This document shows, in pieces, positions 1 to 8,915 of a stretch of 64,000 nt of DNA. Source of the stretch: Neotamlana nanhaiensis (lineage in GTDB: Bacteria; Bacteroidota; Bacteroidia; Flavobacteriales; Flavobacteriaceae). Under the pieces are notes generated by a model that saw nothing but the letters and a program-made list of their open reading frames with translations, was not told the origin of the DNA and searched no databases. Made by a program: the position numbers and the translations under genes. The DNA is taken from the NCBI RefSeq assembly GCF_000943555.1, contig NZ_JTDV01000002.1:232831-296830 (forward strand), read 5' to 3'. Every line of letters begins with the position of its first letter. Within the stretch, counting starts at the first letter, position 1.

Positions 1-828
1 TGTTGCTAAGTTAATACTACCACGTGGCGATGCACCAAACGAAATAAGCGGCTTTAAATCTGGAAGTCTGTATTTTTCTGGATAACGTGTTGCGAAAATA
101 ATATCAAGAATATATTTTTCAATTTTCTCGTCCATATACACTTCGCGTACGGCTTGTTGGGCTCTTAAAATGGTATCGGTAGTAATTACCGATTGTACTT
201 TTTCCCAAGCACCTTTTAAATTGGCACGCATAATTAATTGCTCTTCGGCAATTTTTGGGTAATCGATTACCGTTTTTAGCATAAAACGGTCAACTTGCGC
301 TTCAGGTAACGGGTATGTTCCTTCTTGTTCCACTGGGTTTTGGGTTGCCATTACTAAAAATGGCTTATCTAATGGGAAGGTTTCATCGCCAATAGTTACT
401 TGTTTTTCTTGCATTGCTTCAAGTAAAGCGGCTTGCACTTTTGCTGGTGCACGGTTAATCTCATCGGCAAGAACAAAGTTTGCAAAAATAGGCCCTTTTT
501 TAATTGAGAAGTCGTTATCCTTCATATTATAAATTAGGGTTCCTGTAACATCGGCAGGTAATAAATCGGGCGTAAACTGTATACGACTAAACGTACCATC
601 AACGGCTTGAGATAGCGTATTAATTGATAGCGTTTTTGCTAAACCAGGCACACCTTCAAGTAAAATATGTCCGCGACCTAATAAACCAATAAGTAATCGC
701 TCAACCATGTGTTTTTGACCAACAATTACCTTGTTCATTTCTAACATAAGTAAGTCTACAAAAGCACTTTCTTTTTCAATTTTCTCATTAATGGTTTTAA
801 TATCAATAGTCCCTGTTTCTTCCATCAT
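1..828 (-). CDS. MoxR family AAA+ ATPase (3' part cut by window edge)
   Basis: MoxR-type AAA+ ATPase, a chaperone-like motor thought to help mature or insert metal-dependent or von Willebrand-type proteins; in Bacteroidota it usually heads a cluster with DUF58 and VWA-domain (Bat) proteins, which would lie to the left of the window. The 276 visible codons start MMEETGTIDI and show Walker A (GVPGLAKT), Walker B (FVLADEINRAP), the sensor-1 segment ATQNP and the typical EQEGTYPLPEAQVDRF stretch. The frame is open to base 1, so the C-terminal lid domain is missing. Either of two adjacent ATG codons (828 or 825) could be the start. A good promoter lies upstream. Confidence 0.93.
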   Translation of the reverse strand, partial: MMEETGTIDIKTINEKIEKESAFVDLLMLEMNKVIVGQKHMVERLLIGLLGRGHILLEGVPGLAKTLSINTLSQAVDGTFSRIQFTPDLLPADVTGTLIYNMKDNDFSIKKGPIFANFVLADEINRAPAKVQAALLEAMQEKQVTIGDETFPLDKPFLVMATQNPVEQEGTYPLPEAQVDRFMLKTVIDYPKIAEEQLIMRANLKGAWEKVQSVITTDTILRAQQAVREVYMDEKIEKYILDIIFATRYPEKYRLPDLKPLISFGASPRGSINLAT

Positions 829-848
829 TTTTATTTTTTAATAAAGCA

Positions 849-880
849 CGAATATAATGCCCTAATTTGAGCATTGCAAA
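849..880 (-). promoter_or_regulatory. Bacteroidota-type promoter for the MoxR gene
   Basis: On the minus strand a TTTG (877-880) is followed after 20 bases by TATATTCG (849-856), one base off the TAnnTTTG consensus. It sits about 20 bases upstream of the MoxR start. Confidence 0.5.
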
Positions 881-954
881 TTGTTAAAATTTTTCGTTTA
901 TCCTTGTTAACAATTGGTTAAAATATTGATAGTTGCTGACTTGCGTTGATTGCA

Positions 955-988
955 AAGAAAAAGCGCAATACTAAAAGATATTGCGCTA
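955..988 (-). terminator. Intrinsic terminator of the DUF4382 lipoprotein gene
   Basis: A 9-bp stem AGCGCAATA (962-970) / TATTGCGCT (979-987) with an 8-base loop. Read on the minus strand it is followed by TTTTTC, directly downstream of the stop at 1015. Confidence 0.7.
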
Positions 989-1014
989 ATTTTTATTAAA
1001 AAATGAAAACTTGC

Positions 1015-2115
1015 TTATTCTAAAACTAAAGCTGCATCAACAATTTCCATTTCTTCAGGTTCAAGAGTAATAGTAAATTCTTGAGTTAAATATCCTGCAG
1101 CAGTAATTGACACAATGTAATCGCCAGGAGTTACATTTTCAATAACAAACTCACCACTGGCATTGGTTTCAATACTTGTTGTGTTTGCATCATTAATTGA
1201 AATTGTTGCTAAAACGCCATCAGCCAAACCAGATATTGTTCCACTTATGGTTCCTGATTTATGCATTAGCTCTATTGGGTCTGGAATTGTAGTAACTTCT
1301 CCATTTACAACAGTTACATCAGTTTTTGAACCCTCATTGTAATTAGTACCATCACTAACCGGAGTTACAACAACATCGTAAGTTCCCGCTGGAACACCCC
1401 ATAAAGCAAAAGAGCCTGCATCATCGGTGTAAGCTGTAATTACATAATCATCTGTTGGATCATCATTACCCATATCATCTACTAAAACCGAAGCTATTGC
1501 CGGCACATCTGATGGGGTTATGCTACCTTGAATAATTCCTGAATTAACCTCAGCGCTAACATATAATACAGGTTTTAAAATAATGTTATCTGAATTTCCT
1601 GCCATTACTATTGATTTTTCAACATCAAAGTCTAACACAAAATCATACGTATAGCCCTCTTCAATAATGGTATTAACTTTAAGTTTTAAACCTGATTGTT
1701 GTGCGCTTGGTGTTTTTAAATCGAATTCATTCAATTCGCTGTTGTCACCTTCAATAACTATAGTGTTTCCATCTCCTAAAACTAATCTCATTTGACTCAA
1801 AGTACCAGCTGGAATCGGATATCTATCAACCAAAACTTTGCTTATTCCTCCTGTGAAATCAAGAAGATTAACCGTTTCGTTGTTCGCTTCAAGTGAAATC
1901 CAACCTTCGTCGCTATTACTGTCGTCATTCATTTTTACCATAACATCCACAACCTCAACATTAACAGCTTCAAAATCCCCCGGTCCATCTACTAATTTTA
2001 CGCTAATTTTTGGTTCGCCTTGGCTGATACTAGAAGTTTCATTTTCATCACAGGAAAAAAAGAAAGCTAAAGCGATAATTGGAATTATGAATTTGAAAGA
2101 TTTTAAAATACTCAT
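1015..2115 (-). CDS. DUF4382 lipoprotein with carboxypeptidase-regulatory-like domains
   Basis: Predicted outer-membrane lipoprotein of 366 residues and unknown function. The N-terminus is a lipoprotein signal with lipobox FFSC (Cys about 22). Residues about 35-190 fit the DUF4382 family (SVKLVDGPGDF start, with a VNLLDF segment), followed by two Ig-like carboxypeptidase-regulatory-like modules (about 195-285 and 290-366; the second has ASGEFVIENVTPGDY). Such modules usually serve binding or surface display. It stands alone, with its own terminator downstream. Confidence 0.8.
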   Translation of the reverse strand: MSILKSFKFIIPIIALAFFFSCDENETSSISQGEPKISVKLVDGPGDFEAVNVEVVDVMVKMNDDSNSDEGWISLEANNETVNLLDFTGGISKVLVDRYPIPAGTLSQMRLVLGDGNTIVIEGDNSELNEFDLKTPSAQQSGLKLKVNTIIEEGYTYDFVLDFDVEKSIVMAGNSDNIILKPVLYVSAEVNSGIIQGSITPSDVPAIASVLVDDMGNDDPTDDYVITAYTDDAGSFALWGVPAGTYDVVVTPVSDGTNYNEGSKTDVTVVNGEVTTIPDPIELMHKSGTISGTISGLADGVLATISINDANTTSIETNASGEFVIENVTPGDYIVSITAAGYLTQEFTITLEPEEMEIVDAALVLE

Positions 2116-2298
2116 AGTATATGTTTTTTGTTTTATAATAGCATATAAGGCTTGAAATTACCACATAGACCATATTAACAAAATTATAACAATCACCCAA
2201 TTAACAAATCACTGACAACCATAAACTTAACTATAATTTACTTTTACAATCTTATTTTAATTAAGTTTTAAGTATTTTTAGTTAAAATTAAATCTAAA

Positions 2299-3051
2299 AT
2301 GAAAAAAACCGCCCTAATTACAGGTGCAACCAGTGGTATTGGCGAAGCTACCGCCTACGAATTTGCCAAACAAGGCATTAATTTAGTGCTTTGCGGCAGA
2401 CGCTTAGCTAAACTAAAAACTATTAAAGAAGATCTGGAACAGTTAACCCATGTACACCTTTTAAATTTTGATGTAAGCAATAAAAATGCTGTTTTTAAAG
2501 CTATAGATAGCCTACCAAACGCTTTTAAACACATAGACATCTTAATTAACAACGCCGGTAATGCGCACGGACTTGACCCAATAAACGAAGGTTCTGTTGA
2601 AGATTGGGATGCCATGATGGATATTAACGTAAAAGGTTTGCTATATGTGAGTAAAGCCATCATCCCGCAAATGACCGAACGAAAATCGGGACACATTATT
2701 AATATCGGCTCTTCGGCAGGTAAAGAGGTTTACCCAAAAGGCAATGTGTATTGCGCCAGTAAGCATGCGGTTTTAGCAATTACTGAAGGTATGCGCGTCG
2801 ATTTAAACCCATACAATATAAAAGTTAGTGCTGTAAGTCCTGGTTTAGTTGAAACCAATTTCTCGAAAGTTAGATTTAAAGGCGGAAAAGAAGCCGATAA
2901 TGTTTATAACGGCTTTCAAGCTTTACAAGCTAAAGACATTGCCGAAATTATATATTTTGTAGTGTCTAGACCAAATCATGTAAATATTGCCGATTTGCTA
3001 GTGTTTCCAACAGCTCAAGCGAATAGCGTAACTGTAAAAAAGGAGTTTTAA
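2299..3051 (+). CDS. SDR family NAD(P)-dependent oxidoreductase
   Basis: Short-chain dehydrogenase of 250 residues, classical type, close to the YdfG/serine-3-dehydrogenase group that oxidises small hydroxy acids with NADP; the true substrate cannot be read from sequence. Visible: cofactor loop TGATSGIG (residues 8-15), NNAG (about 85-88), catalytic Ser in IGSSAG, and the YCASK pair Tyr/Lys (about 152-156). An Arg after the second strand (CGRR) favours NADP. Cytosolic. An AlbA_2 gene follows 41 bases downstream with a small hairpin between. Confidence 0.9.
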   Translation: MKKTALITGATSGIGEATAYEFAKQGINLVLCGRRLAKLKTIKEDLEQLTHVHLLNFDVSNKNAVFKAIDSLPNAFKHIDILINNAGNAHGLDPINEGSVEDWDAMMDINVKGLLYVSKAIIPQMTERKSGHIINIGSSAGKEVYPKGNVYCASKHAVLAITEGMRVDLNPYNIKVSAVSPGLVETNFSKVRFKGGKEADNVYNGFQALQAKDIAEIIYFVVSRPNHVNIADLLVFPTAQANSVTVKKEF

Positions 3052-3066
3052 ACTTTAAAAATTAAG

Positions 3067-3086
3067 ATTCCTGCTTTCGCAGGAAT
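3067..3086. repeat. Short perfect hairpin between SDR and AlbA_2 genes
   Basis: ATTCCTGC, TTTC, GCAGGAAT: an 8-bp perfect inverted repeat with a 4-base loop in the 41-base gap. No T-run follows on either strand, so it does not look like a terminator. It may be a REP-like intergenic repeat. Confidence 0.5.
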
Positions 3087-3092
3087 ATAGCT

Positions 3093-4226
3093 ATGATCAA
3101 CAAACGCCTTCTTATTAAACATTTGCTCGCTCATAACGACGAAAACAGTTTTTATGATAAAAAGCGACAAATTGATATTAGCCAAAAAGAAGGTAAAGCA
3201 AAGTTTTTAAAGCACATTTGTGCCTTATCAAACAGCAATCCTAAAAACAACTCGTACATCGTTATTGGTGTTGAAGATACCGATAATAGTATTATTGGTG
3301 TCGATTTTTTTGATGATAGCAAAATTCAAAATTTAATTAACGCCTATTTAAGTCACCCGCCCATTGTACAATACGAAAACATTGCGTTTCCGCATTTACC
3401 GCACGATAAAGTAGTCGGTTTAGTTACCATTAGGCCAACAGGAACCATTACCTCGCTTAGAAAAAACATCTGGAAATATTACGGCGGATCGGTGTTTTTT
3501 AGAGACGGCAGTATAAGCATGCCTAAAGTGTTCGATATTGAAATAAAAGATGTAAACTCCGCACAAGTTGCAGCCATTGAAAACAATTCGCAAAACAATA
3601 TTGAACATACTTTGGATGGTGTTATGGAGTTTATGAATGCGCGCACCGATTACAGCCCGCAGTATAAAGTGTTTAAAGAGTACTTTGTGGTGTGTTGGGC
3701 AGGACAAAAAAAGGTTGTTAAAGACGAAATTTTCTTTTCGCGTGTAGATATTGAACTGATAAACGAACAAGTAAAGCTCTTTTTTTCGGCTTTAGATGAA
3801 GTTTCTATTTTTTACGACGATAACACCTTCAAAATTATTGAATATGTGCGCTTAGGGTTTCAAGATTCTTATAAATATTATCAATTAGAAGAAACCATCA
3901 TCAACTTTCAAGATAATGCCAGTTACAACATTGAAACCACCTTACTATTCCAACCGCCACAATTCGATAAAAAAATCCTCTTTCATATTTACAATAATAA
4001 CAACGCGCTTTTAAGTAAATTAAAAAAAGGTTTACAACTAACACCTCGTGAAGAAGCCGATTTAAAAAACCTTCCATCAGCCTATTTAATTTGCTACTTA
4101 AACCTGTTTCATGAAGCGGTAGGCAAATTACACGAAGCCAAACCATACCTCAAAAAACACAGCTCCGAACTTTATAATTACTACAAAGAATCGGTTAGAA
4201 TTTTAAGAAAAGTAAAATACAGTTAA
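3093..4226 (+). CDS. AlbA_2 (Schlafen-type) domain protein
   Basis: Protein of 377 residues. The first 150 or so resemble the AlbA_2/Schlafen-type putative DNA-binding domain often annotated as 'ATP-binding protein': an acidic start (NDENSFYDKKRQIDI), a KAKFLKHICALSNSN helix, the hydrophobic IVIGVED strand and an FRDGS near residue 145. The remaining 230 residues form a C-terminal region I do not recognise. Cytosolic, no signal peptide. It follows the SDR gene in the same direction and may share its transcript. Function unknown. Confidence 0.7.
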   Translation: MINKRLLIKHLLAHNDENSFYDKKRQIDISQKEGKAKFLKHICALSNSNPKNNSYIVIGVEDTDNSIIGVDFFDDSKIQNLINAYLSHPPIVQYENIAFPHLPHDKVVGLVTIRPTGTITSLRKNIWKYYGGSVFFRDGSISMPKVFDIEIKDVNSAQVAAIENNSQNNIEHTLDGVMEFMNARTDYSPQYKVFKEYFVVCWAGQKKVVKDEIFFSRVDIELINEQVKLFFSALDEVSIFYDDNTFKIIEYVRLGFQDSYKYYQLEETIINFQDNASYNIETTLLFQPPQFDKKILFHIYNNNNALLSKLKKGLQLTPREEADLKNLPSAYLICYLNLFHEAVGKLHEAKPYLKKHSSELYNYYKESVRILRKVKYS

Positions 4227-4345
4227 ACGGGGAAAATCACCCTTTTAAACCAAGTAAAACACCAAACAATATACGTGCTTTCACTCTTTACAAGCACACT
4301 ATTATTGCATTGCTTTGTAACACTAAAAATAAATTTATAAAAGTT

Positions 4346-5281
4346 ATGAAAGCAACGCACAAACTAAAGTTTATATTACCTACACTATTGTTAATTACAG
4401 TATTAGCTTGTAGTAAAGATGACGACAAAGCCGGTATAAACGTTCAAAATTTGATTACTAATTTTAATGAAAACCCAACAAATGGAGATGCCGTAGGCAC
4501 GGTTCAAGCCGTTGGATCGGGCGCCTTAAGTTTTAGTATAACAAGCCAAACACCAACTGGCGCATTAAACATAAACCCAAGTACAGGCGCATTAACAGTT
4601 GCCAATGCAAGCCTTTTCGATTTTGAAACCAATCCCACCATTTCTGCTCAAGTTACAATTATAGATGTTTCAAATACCGAAACCGCTTCGGTTACCATTA
4701 ATTTAAACGATTTAGATGATATTGAATCGTTTTTAAGCACCTCGAAAGCCAATTATACTGCAGCTTCTGCTGGCGAATGGATTGCCATTACCGAAACCGA
4801 ATACAATGCGTTAGCTACAAACTTAAATAATGTAACAAAAGTGGCTACGAGTGATGCAGAGTATGATTATGATTTAGAAGTTGAAAGTAGTTCAACTGAA
4901 TTTACTATTGCAAATAATAACGGACACACAATTCCGGTTTCCAGCTATATAATTGCATTTAAATTTCATGCCATAACAAACGGTAACACCAACAAAGTAC
5001 TAATTTCAACTACCGATTTACTTGGGCCATATACTCAACTGGGCAATAATTTACCTGCCACTACAACAGGTGATCAATTTTATGTAATAAAAGGAAATAA
5101 TACTGTTACCGAAGGTTACTTAGGTTTTTTTAATGCGACTCAAATGGGTTTTAAAAGAGTTCCAACATCAATTAGTTACGGTTTTCATTCTTCAGAATCA
5201 TTAACATTAAACTCTGAAATATTTGATAATGCTCTTATTGTTTTATACCAAGGACTAAGTACCACACAAAAACAGTGGTAA
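4346..5281 (+). CDS. Lipoprotein with cadherin-like repeat
   Basis: Predicted surface lipoprotein, about 311 residues from the ATG at 4346. This start is preferred over an in-frame one 12 codons earlier because it places the signal peptide directly at the N-terminus (MKATHKLKF, lipobox VLAC). After a Ser/Lys/Asp linker there is one cadherin-like module (GTVQAVGSGALSFSI, then a LNINPSTGALTV strand typical of these calcium-binding repeats, and a short LNDLDD end). The C-terminal half (about 145-311) is not recognised. Monocistronic. Confidence 0.7.
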   Translation: MKATHKLKFILPTLLLITVLACSKDDDKAGINVQNLITNFNENPTNGDAVGTVQAVGSGALSFSITSQTPTGALNINPSTGALTVANASLFDFETNPTISAQVTIIDVSNTETASVTINLNDLDDIESFLSTSKANYTAASAGEWIAITETEYNALATNLNNVTKVATSDAEYDYDLEVESSSTEFTIANNNGHTIPVSSYIIAFKFHAITNGNTNKVLISTTDLLGPYTQLGNNLPATTTGDQFYVIKGNNTVTEGYLGFFNATQMGFKRVPTSISYGFHSSESLTLNSEIFDNALIVLYQGLSTTQKQW

Positions 5282-5784
5282 CTACAATATTTACAATTTG
5301 CTATTAATCAATTCTCAAAAAATCCTTGCTTGAAATGTGTTTTTAAGTGAGGGTTTTGCTTTTGAAAGTAACAGGTAGCAAGATTATAAAATATTCATAT
5401 TGAAGTTAAAACATTTTGAATGTCCTAAAATGAAAGGGGTATTTTTAATAAAACCCAAATATTTACAACTTAACCTTTATTTAATCTTGAAAACATTTTT
5501 ATTATTAAAAAAAAGTTGCATTTTTGTAGGGCTATTAATCTAATAAACCTTGTGCTCCAAATCGCTTTTTGAAACAGAGTCAAGGTTTTTTTATTATGTA
5601 TAGTTGAAGGTTTAAACTTACAAACCACACTTTCTTCATGAGAAATTTTAACAGCAATCCAATTTCATCGCCACTTCAACACAACTATTACTAGTTACAT
5701 TACGCGTAATTATAACTAGACCTACTTAGCGCTACATTTAAAATAAAAAGCAATGGTTCTTTTGCCTTTTAAAAAAAATAATTT
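5282..5784. other. 503-base spacer without a protein gene
   Basis: Lies between a rightward lipoprotein gene and the 3' end of a leftward gene. It holds one candidate small transcript (about 5519-5592, listed separately). The rest is A/T-rich with no convincing reading frame. Confidence 0.5.
5519..5592 (+). ncRNA. Candidate small RNA ending in a terminator
   Basis: CATTTTTG (5519-5526) is one base from the TAnnTTTG -7 box. About 20 bases later an AAACCTTG / CAAGGTTT stem (5545-5552 with 5581-5588) is followed by TTTTTATT. The transcript would be about 60 nt. The 28-base loop is long for a plain terminator. Could instead be the end of the upstream lipoprotein mRNA. Confidence 0.3.
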
Positions 5785-6438
5785 CTAAAAAAAACTCTTA
5801 TTACCAATATAAAATTTAACACCAAAAGAAACACTATGGTATTGTATGCTTTTAAACTGGTCTTGAAATTCTGGTGCAGTTTTAATTTCGGTTTTATCGC
5901 TTCTAAAAGCATAGCCTGCAAAAATATAAAATGGCCCCGAAACCTTATAGCTTAAATGCGTGCCTAACATAACAAAACGTGCATTATCCACCTGATATAC
6001 ATTAGACGAATTACTTAATATATTTTTATATCGCGACTCACCAAATGGTACAAAACTTAAACCGAGTCTTAACTTTTCTTGAATTGGAAATTCGTATCCC
6101 ACTTGAAAATACCCAAACGTAACACTAGACCTACTGTAATTTCCAGTGTACTCTGGTTGTGAGACATCTAATCCTGAAACTCCTAAAAATCCACCTATAA
6201 AAAAATTGTTATACAAAAATAATTGTACGCCGCCTTCAATACCAGATTTTCCTGTGGTAGCCTTACCAATGTTACTGCTATTTGTTGGGTTTGGCAACAC
6301 CCAATTTGTAGTGAGCACAAATGTTTTTTGATTATTTTTTAAAGAAGAATTAATATCCTTTTCAGTATTTCCTTGGTTATTTTGGCCCCTTATTTTACAA
6401 CAAAAAAGTACGAGAACAATTACAATAAACTTTTTCAT
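5785..6438 (-). CDS. Outer-membrane beta-barrel protein
   Basis: Protein of 217 residues with a signal peptide (MKKFIVIVLVLFCC, cleaved before residue 20) and alternating hydrophobic/aromatic strands ending in VSFGVKFYIGNKSFF, as expected for a small eight-stranded porin-like barrel. Glycine-rich turns (GGFLGVSGLD) support this. Its ATG lies 2 bases downstream of the stop of the lipoprotein gene at 6441-7148, so the two are probably one operon. Ligand unknown. Confidence 0.7.
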   Translation of the reverse strand: MKKFIVIVLVLFCCKIRGQNNQGNTEKDINSSLKNNQKTFVLTTNWVLPNPTNSSNIGKATTGKSGIEGGVQLFLYNNFFIGGFLGVSGLDVSQPEYTGNYSRSSVTFGYFQVGYEFPIQEKLRLGLSFVPFGESRYKNILSNSSNVYQVDNARFVMLGTHLSYKVSGPFYIFAGYAFRSDKTEIKTAPEFQDQFKSIQYHSVSFGVKFYIGNKSFF

Positions 6439-6440
6439 TT

Positions 6441-7148
6441 TTAGTACGTAAAATTAAATTCTTGATTAACCGAATTAACCGCAATAATTTGTTGCTCTTC
6501 AGGTTGTCCATTTATCGAATAAATAAATACAATACTACTTCCAAGTAATGTATTTACTCCTGAAGATTCATTAGGGTAATCGTCGTTTAAAACACGACTA
6601 AAGATCTCATTTTTATAGCATTGGCTTTGTTGGTTATTTAAAACAGCCTTATCATAAACTTCTAAACAATAATCGGAGGTGTACTCAAATGCGTAATGCA
6701 ATTCGTTTCCCAATCCGCTTGTACGTTCAATTTTAAAATTAAATGTAGCTTTTGGGTGTAAAGTAACTGTTCCTAAGTTTATGGTAAAATCATCTGGAAT
6801 ATAATCTTCTGTGTTATTGGTGTAATAATAGGAGGTATACTGATCGTTTTTATAAATTTCGATAGCAAAATCTTCATCTTGATCGTATAATGAAATCACC
6901 GAAAAATCACCATTGGTATCACTAAAATCGCTTCCTAAACAAAATTTTTCGTACGACGGCGCTGGATATAAAAAATACCCACTTCCTCTTTGGGTATATA
7001 CTTTAATTTCGGCATCGGGAATTGGGTTACCTTCGTGATTTTCTACGTCTCCTTTCACCAATAGTCGAGTATCATCTAAAAAACGATATTGACAACCTAA
7101 AAGTAAAATAGTAAAAACTATTACCGCAATTTTAAAATTTGGTTTCAT
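6441..7148 (-). CDS. Lipoprotein with carboxypeptidase-regulatory-like N-terminus
   Basis: Predicted lipoprotein, 235 residues from the ATG at 7148 (an ATG 4 codons earlier is also possible). Signal peptide MKPNFKIAVIVFTILLLGC with Cys 19. Residues about 27-110 look like a carboxypeptidase-regulatory-like Ig module (VKGDVENHEGNPIPDAEI, typical GNPIPDA turn). The C-terminal part is not recognised. Followed directly by the beta-barrel gene, suggesting a paired envelope function. Confidence 0.65.
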   Translation of the reverse strand: MKPNFKIAVIVFTILLLGCQYRFLDDTRLLVKGDVENHEGNPIPDAEIKVYTQRGSGYFLYPAPSYEKFCLGSDFSDTNGDFSVISLYDQDEDFAIEIYKNDQYTSYYYTNNTEDYIPDDFTINLGTVTLHPKATFNFKIERTSGLGNELHYAFEYTSDYCLEVYDKAVLNNQQSQCYKNEIFSRVLNDDYPNESSGVNTLLGSSIVFIYSINGQPEEQQIIAVNSVNQEFNFTY

Positions 7149-7242
7149 AAAAAATCCCATTTACACCATACAGATGAGCAAAAAGCGCGATGGTTGCGTT
7201 AAAAAATGAGAATTTTAATGCTATTCAAATTTCAAAAACACC

Positions 7243-8796
7243 TTATAAATCGAATTTTATACCCTGTGCCAAAGGTAATTCTGTGGTATAATTAATGGTA
7301 TTTGTTTGGCGTCTCATGTACACTTTCCAAGCATCGCTACCCGACTCACGACCACCACCCGTTTCTTTTTCGCCACCAAAAGCACCGCCTATTTCTGCGC
7401 CAGACGTACCAATATTAACATTGGCTATACCGCAATCGGATCCTGAATGGCTTAAAAAACGCTCTGCTTCACGTAAATTATTTGTCATAATTGCAGACGA
7501 CAACCCTTGCGCCACACCATTCTGTATTTCTATGGCATTTTCAACATCGCCAGAATATTTTAACAAATACAACACTGGAGCAAAGGTTTCATGTTGTACA
7601 ATCTCAAAATCGTTTTTAGCTTCGGCAATGGCAGGTTTTACGTAACACCCGCTTTCGTAACCAGCACCCGAAAGTACACCACCTTCAACCGCTATAGTTC
7701 CTCCTTCGGCAACGACCTTTTCAAGTGCCTTTTCGTACATTTTTACGGCATCTTGATCTATTAACGGCCCAACGTGATTGGTTTCATCTAAAGGATTTCC
7801 TATTTTTAATTGTTTGTAAGCATCAACAATAGCCTGTTTTACCTTATCGTAAATGCTTTCGTGAATAATTAAACGGCGTGTCGATGTACAACGTTGTCCT
7901 GCTGTTCCAACAGCGCCAAAAACAGCACCAATTACAGTCATTTTTATATCGGCATCAGGTGTTACAATAATAGCATTGTTACCACCCAATTCTAACAAAC
8001 TTTTTCCTAAACGACCTGCCACTTCTTGAGCTACAATTTTTCCCATACGGGTAGATCCTGTTGCCGAAACTAACGGAATTCGAGTATCTTTCGTTATAAA
8101 CTCACCAACTTCGTAATTTCCATTTACCATACACGAAATACCTTCTGGCAAATTATTTTCTGCAAACACTTCCGCAGCAATATTTTGACAAGCCACACCA
8201 CAAAGCGGTGTTTTTTCGCTTGGTTTCCAAATACAAACATTGCCACAAACCCAAGCCAAAGCCGTATTCCAGCTCCACACAGCTACTGGAAAATTAAACG
8301 CTGAAATAATTCCAACAACACCTAACGGATGATACTGTTCGTACATTCTGTGTCCAGGCCTTTCGGAATGCATGGTTAAACCGTGTAGTTGCCTAGACAA
8401 ACCAACGGCAAAATCGCAGATATCAATCATTTCTTGAACTTCACCCAAACCTTCTTGATAACTTTTACCCATTTCATAAGACACTAACTTACCTAAAGCA
8501 GCTTTCTTTTCACGCAATTTATTACCAAACTGCCTAACAATTTCACCGCGCTGTGGTGCCGGCATAGTACGCCAAGTTTTAAAAGCTTTGGTAGCCGTTT
8601 CTATAACACTGTTATAATCTGATTTGGTAGCCGATTTAACTTTAGCAATTAATTGGCCATCTACTGGCGAATAGCTTTCAATAAGTTTGCCTTCAGAAAA
8701 GTTATTTTTTCCTGTTGATGCACCTTCGTTTACCGCCTTAATATCTAAAACCTTAAGTGTATTTTCTATTCCAAATTGCGTTGCTACAGCTTCCAT
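7243..8796 (-). CDS. ALDH7-family aldehyde dehydrogenase
   Basis: NAD-dependent aldehyde dehydrogenase of the ALDH7/antiquitin type, probably oxidising alpha-aminoadipate semialdehyde (piperideine-6-carboxylate) in lysine breakdown. Visible: the ALDH7-like EQYHPLGVVGIISAFNFPVA segment, the cofactor loop GSTRMGK, the catalytic Glu in LELGGNN, and the catalytic Cys in GQRCTSTRR. A frame extension begins with TTG at 8805; ATG at 8796 (MEAVATQ) is the better start and gives 517 residues. Cytosolic, single gene, divergent from the isoaspartyl peptidase. Substrate is family inference only. Confidence 0.9.
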   Translation of the reverse strand: MEAVATQFGIENTLKVLDIKAVNEGASTGKNNFSEGKLIESYSPVDGQLIAKVKSATKSDYNSVIETATKAFKTWRTMPAPQRGEIVRQFGNKLREKKAALGKLVSYEMGKSYQEGLGEVQEMIDICDFAVGLSRQLHGLTMHSERPGHRMYEQYHPLGVVGIISAFNFPVAVWSWNTALAWVCGNVCIWKPSEKTPLCGVACQNIAAEVFAENNLPEGISCMVNGNYEVGEFITKDTRIPLVSATGSTRMGKIVAQEVAGRLGKSLLELGGNNAIIVTPDADIKMTVIGAVFGAVGTAGQRCTSTRRLIIHESIYDKVKQAIVDAYKQLKIGNPLDETNHVGPLIDQDAVKMYEKALEKVVAEGGTIAVEGGVLSGAGYESGCYVKPAIAEAKNDFEIVQHETFAPVLYLLKYSGDVENAIEIQNGVAQGLSSAIMTNNLREAERFLSHSGSDCGIANVNIGTSGAEIGGAFGGEKETGGGRESGSDAWKVYMRRQTNTINYTTELPLAQGIKFDL

Positions 8797-8915
8797 ATTT
8801 ATCAAATTTTTACTTTAAATGAAATTCTTTACGAATATACTATTTTAAAGTCGGTTTTATTAAAGTTTAATATGGATAAAACTGTTAACTTTATACTCAA
8901 ATAAAATCACTAATA

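Noticed and set aside
1838..2155. 105-residue plus-strand reading frame opposite the DUF4382 lipoprotein
   Set aside because: Antisense shadow of a well-supported gene with low-complexity Ser/Thr content.
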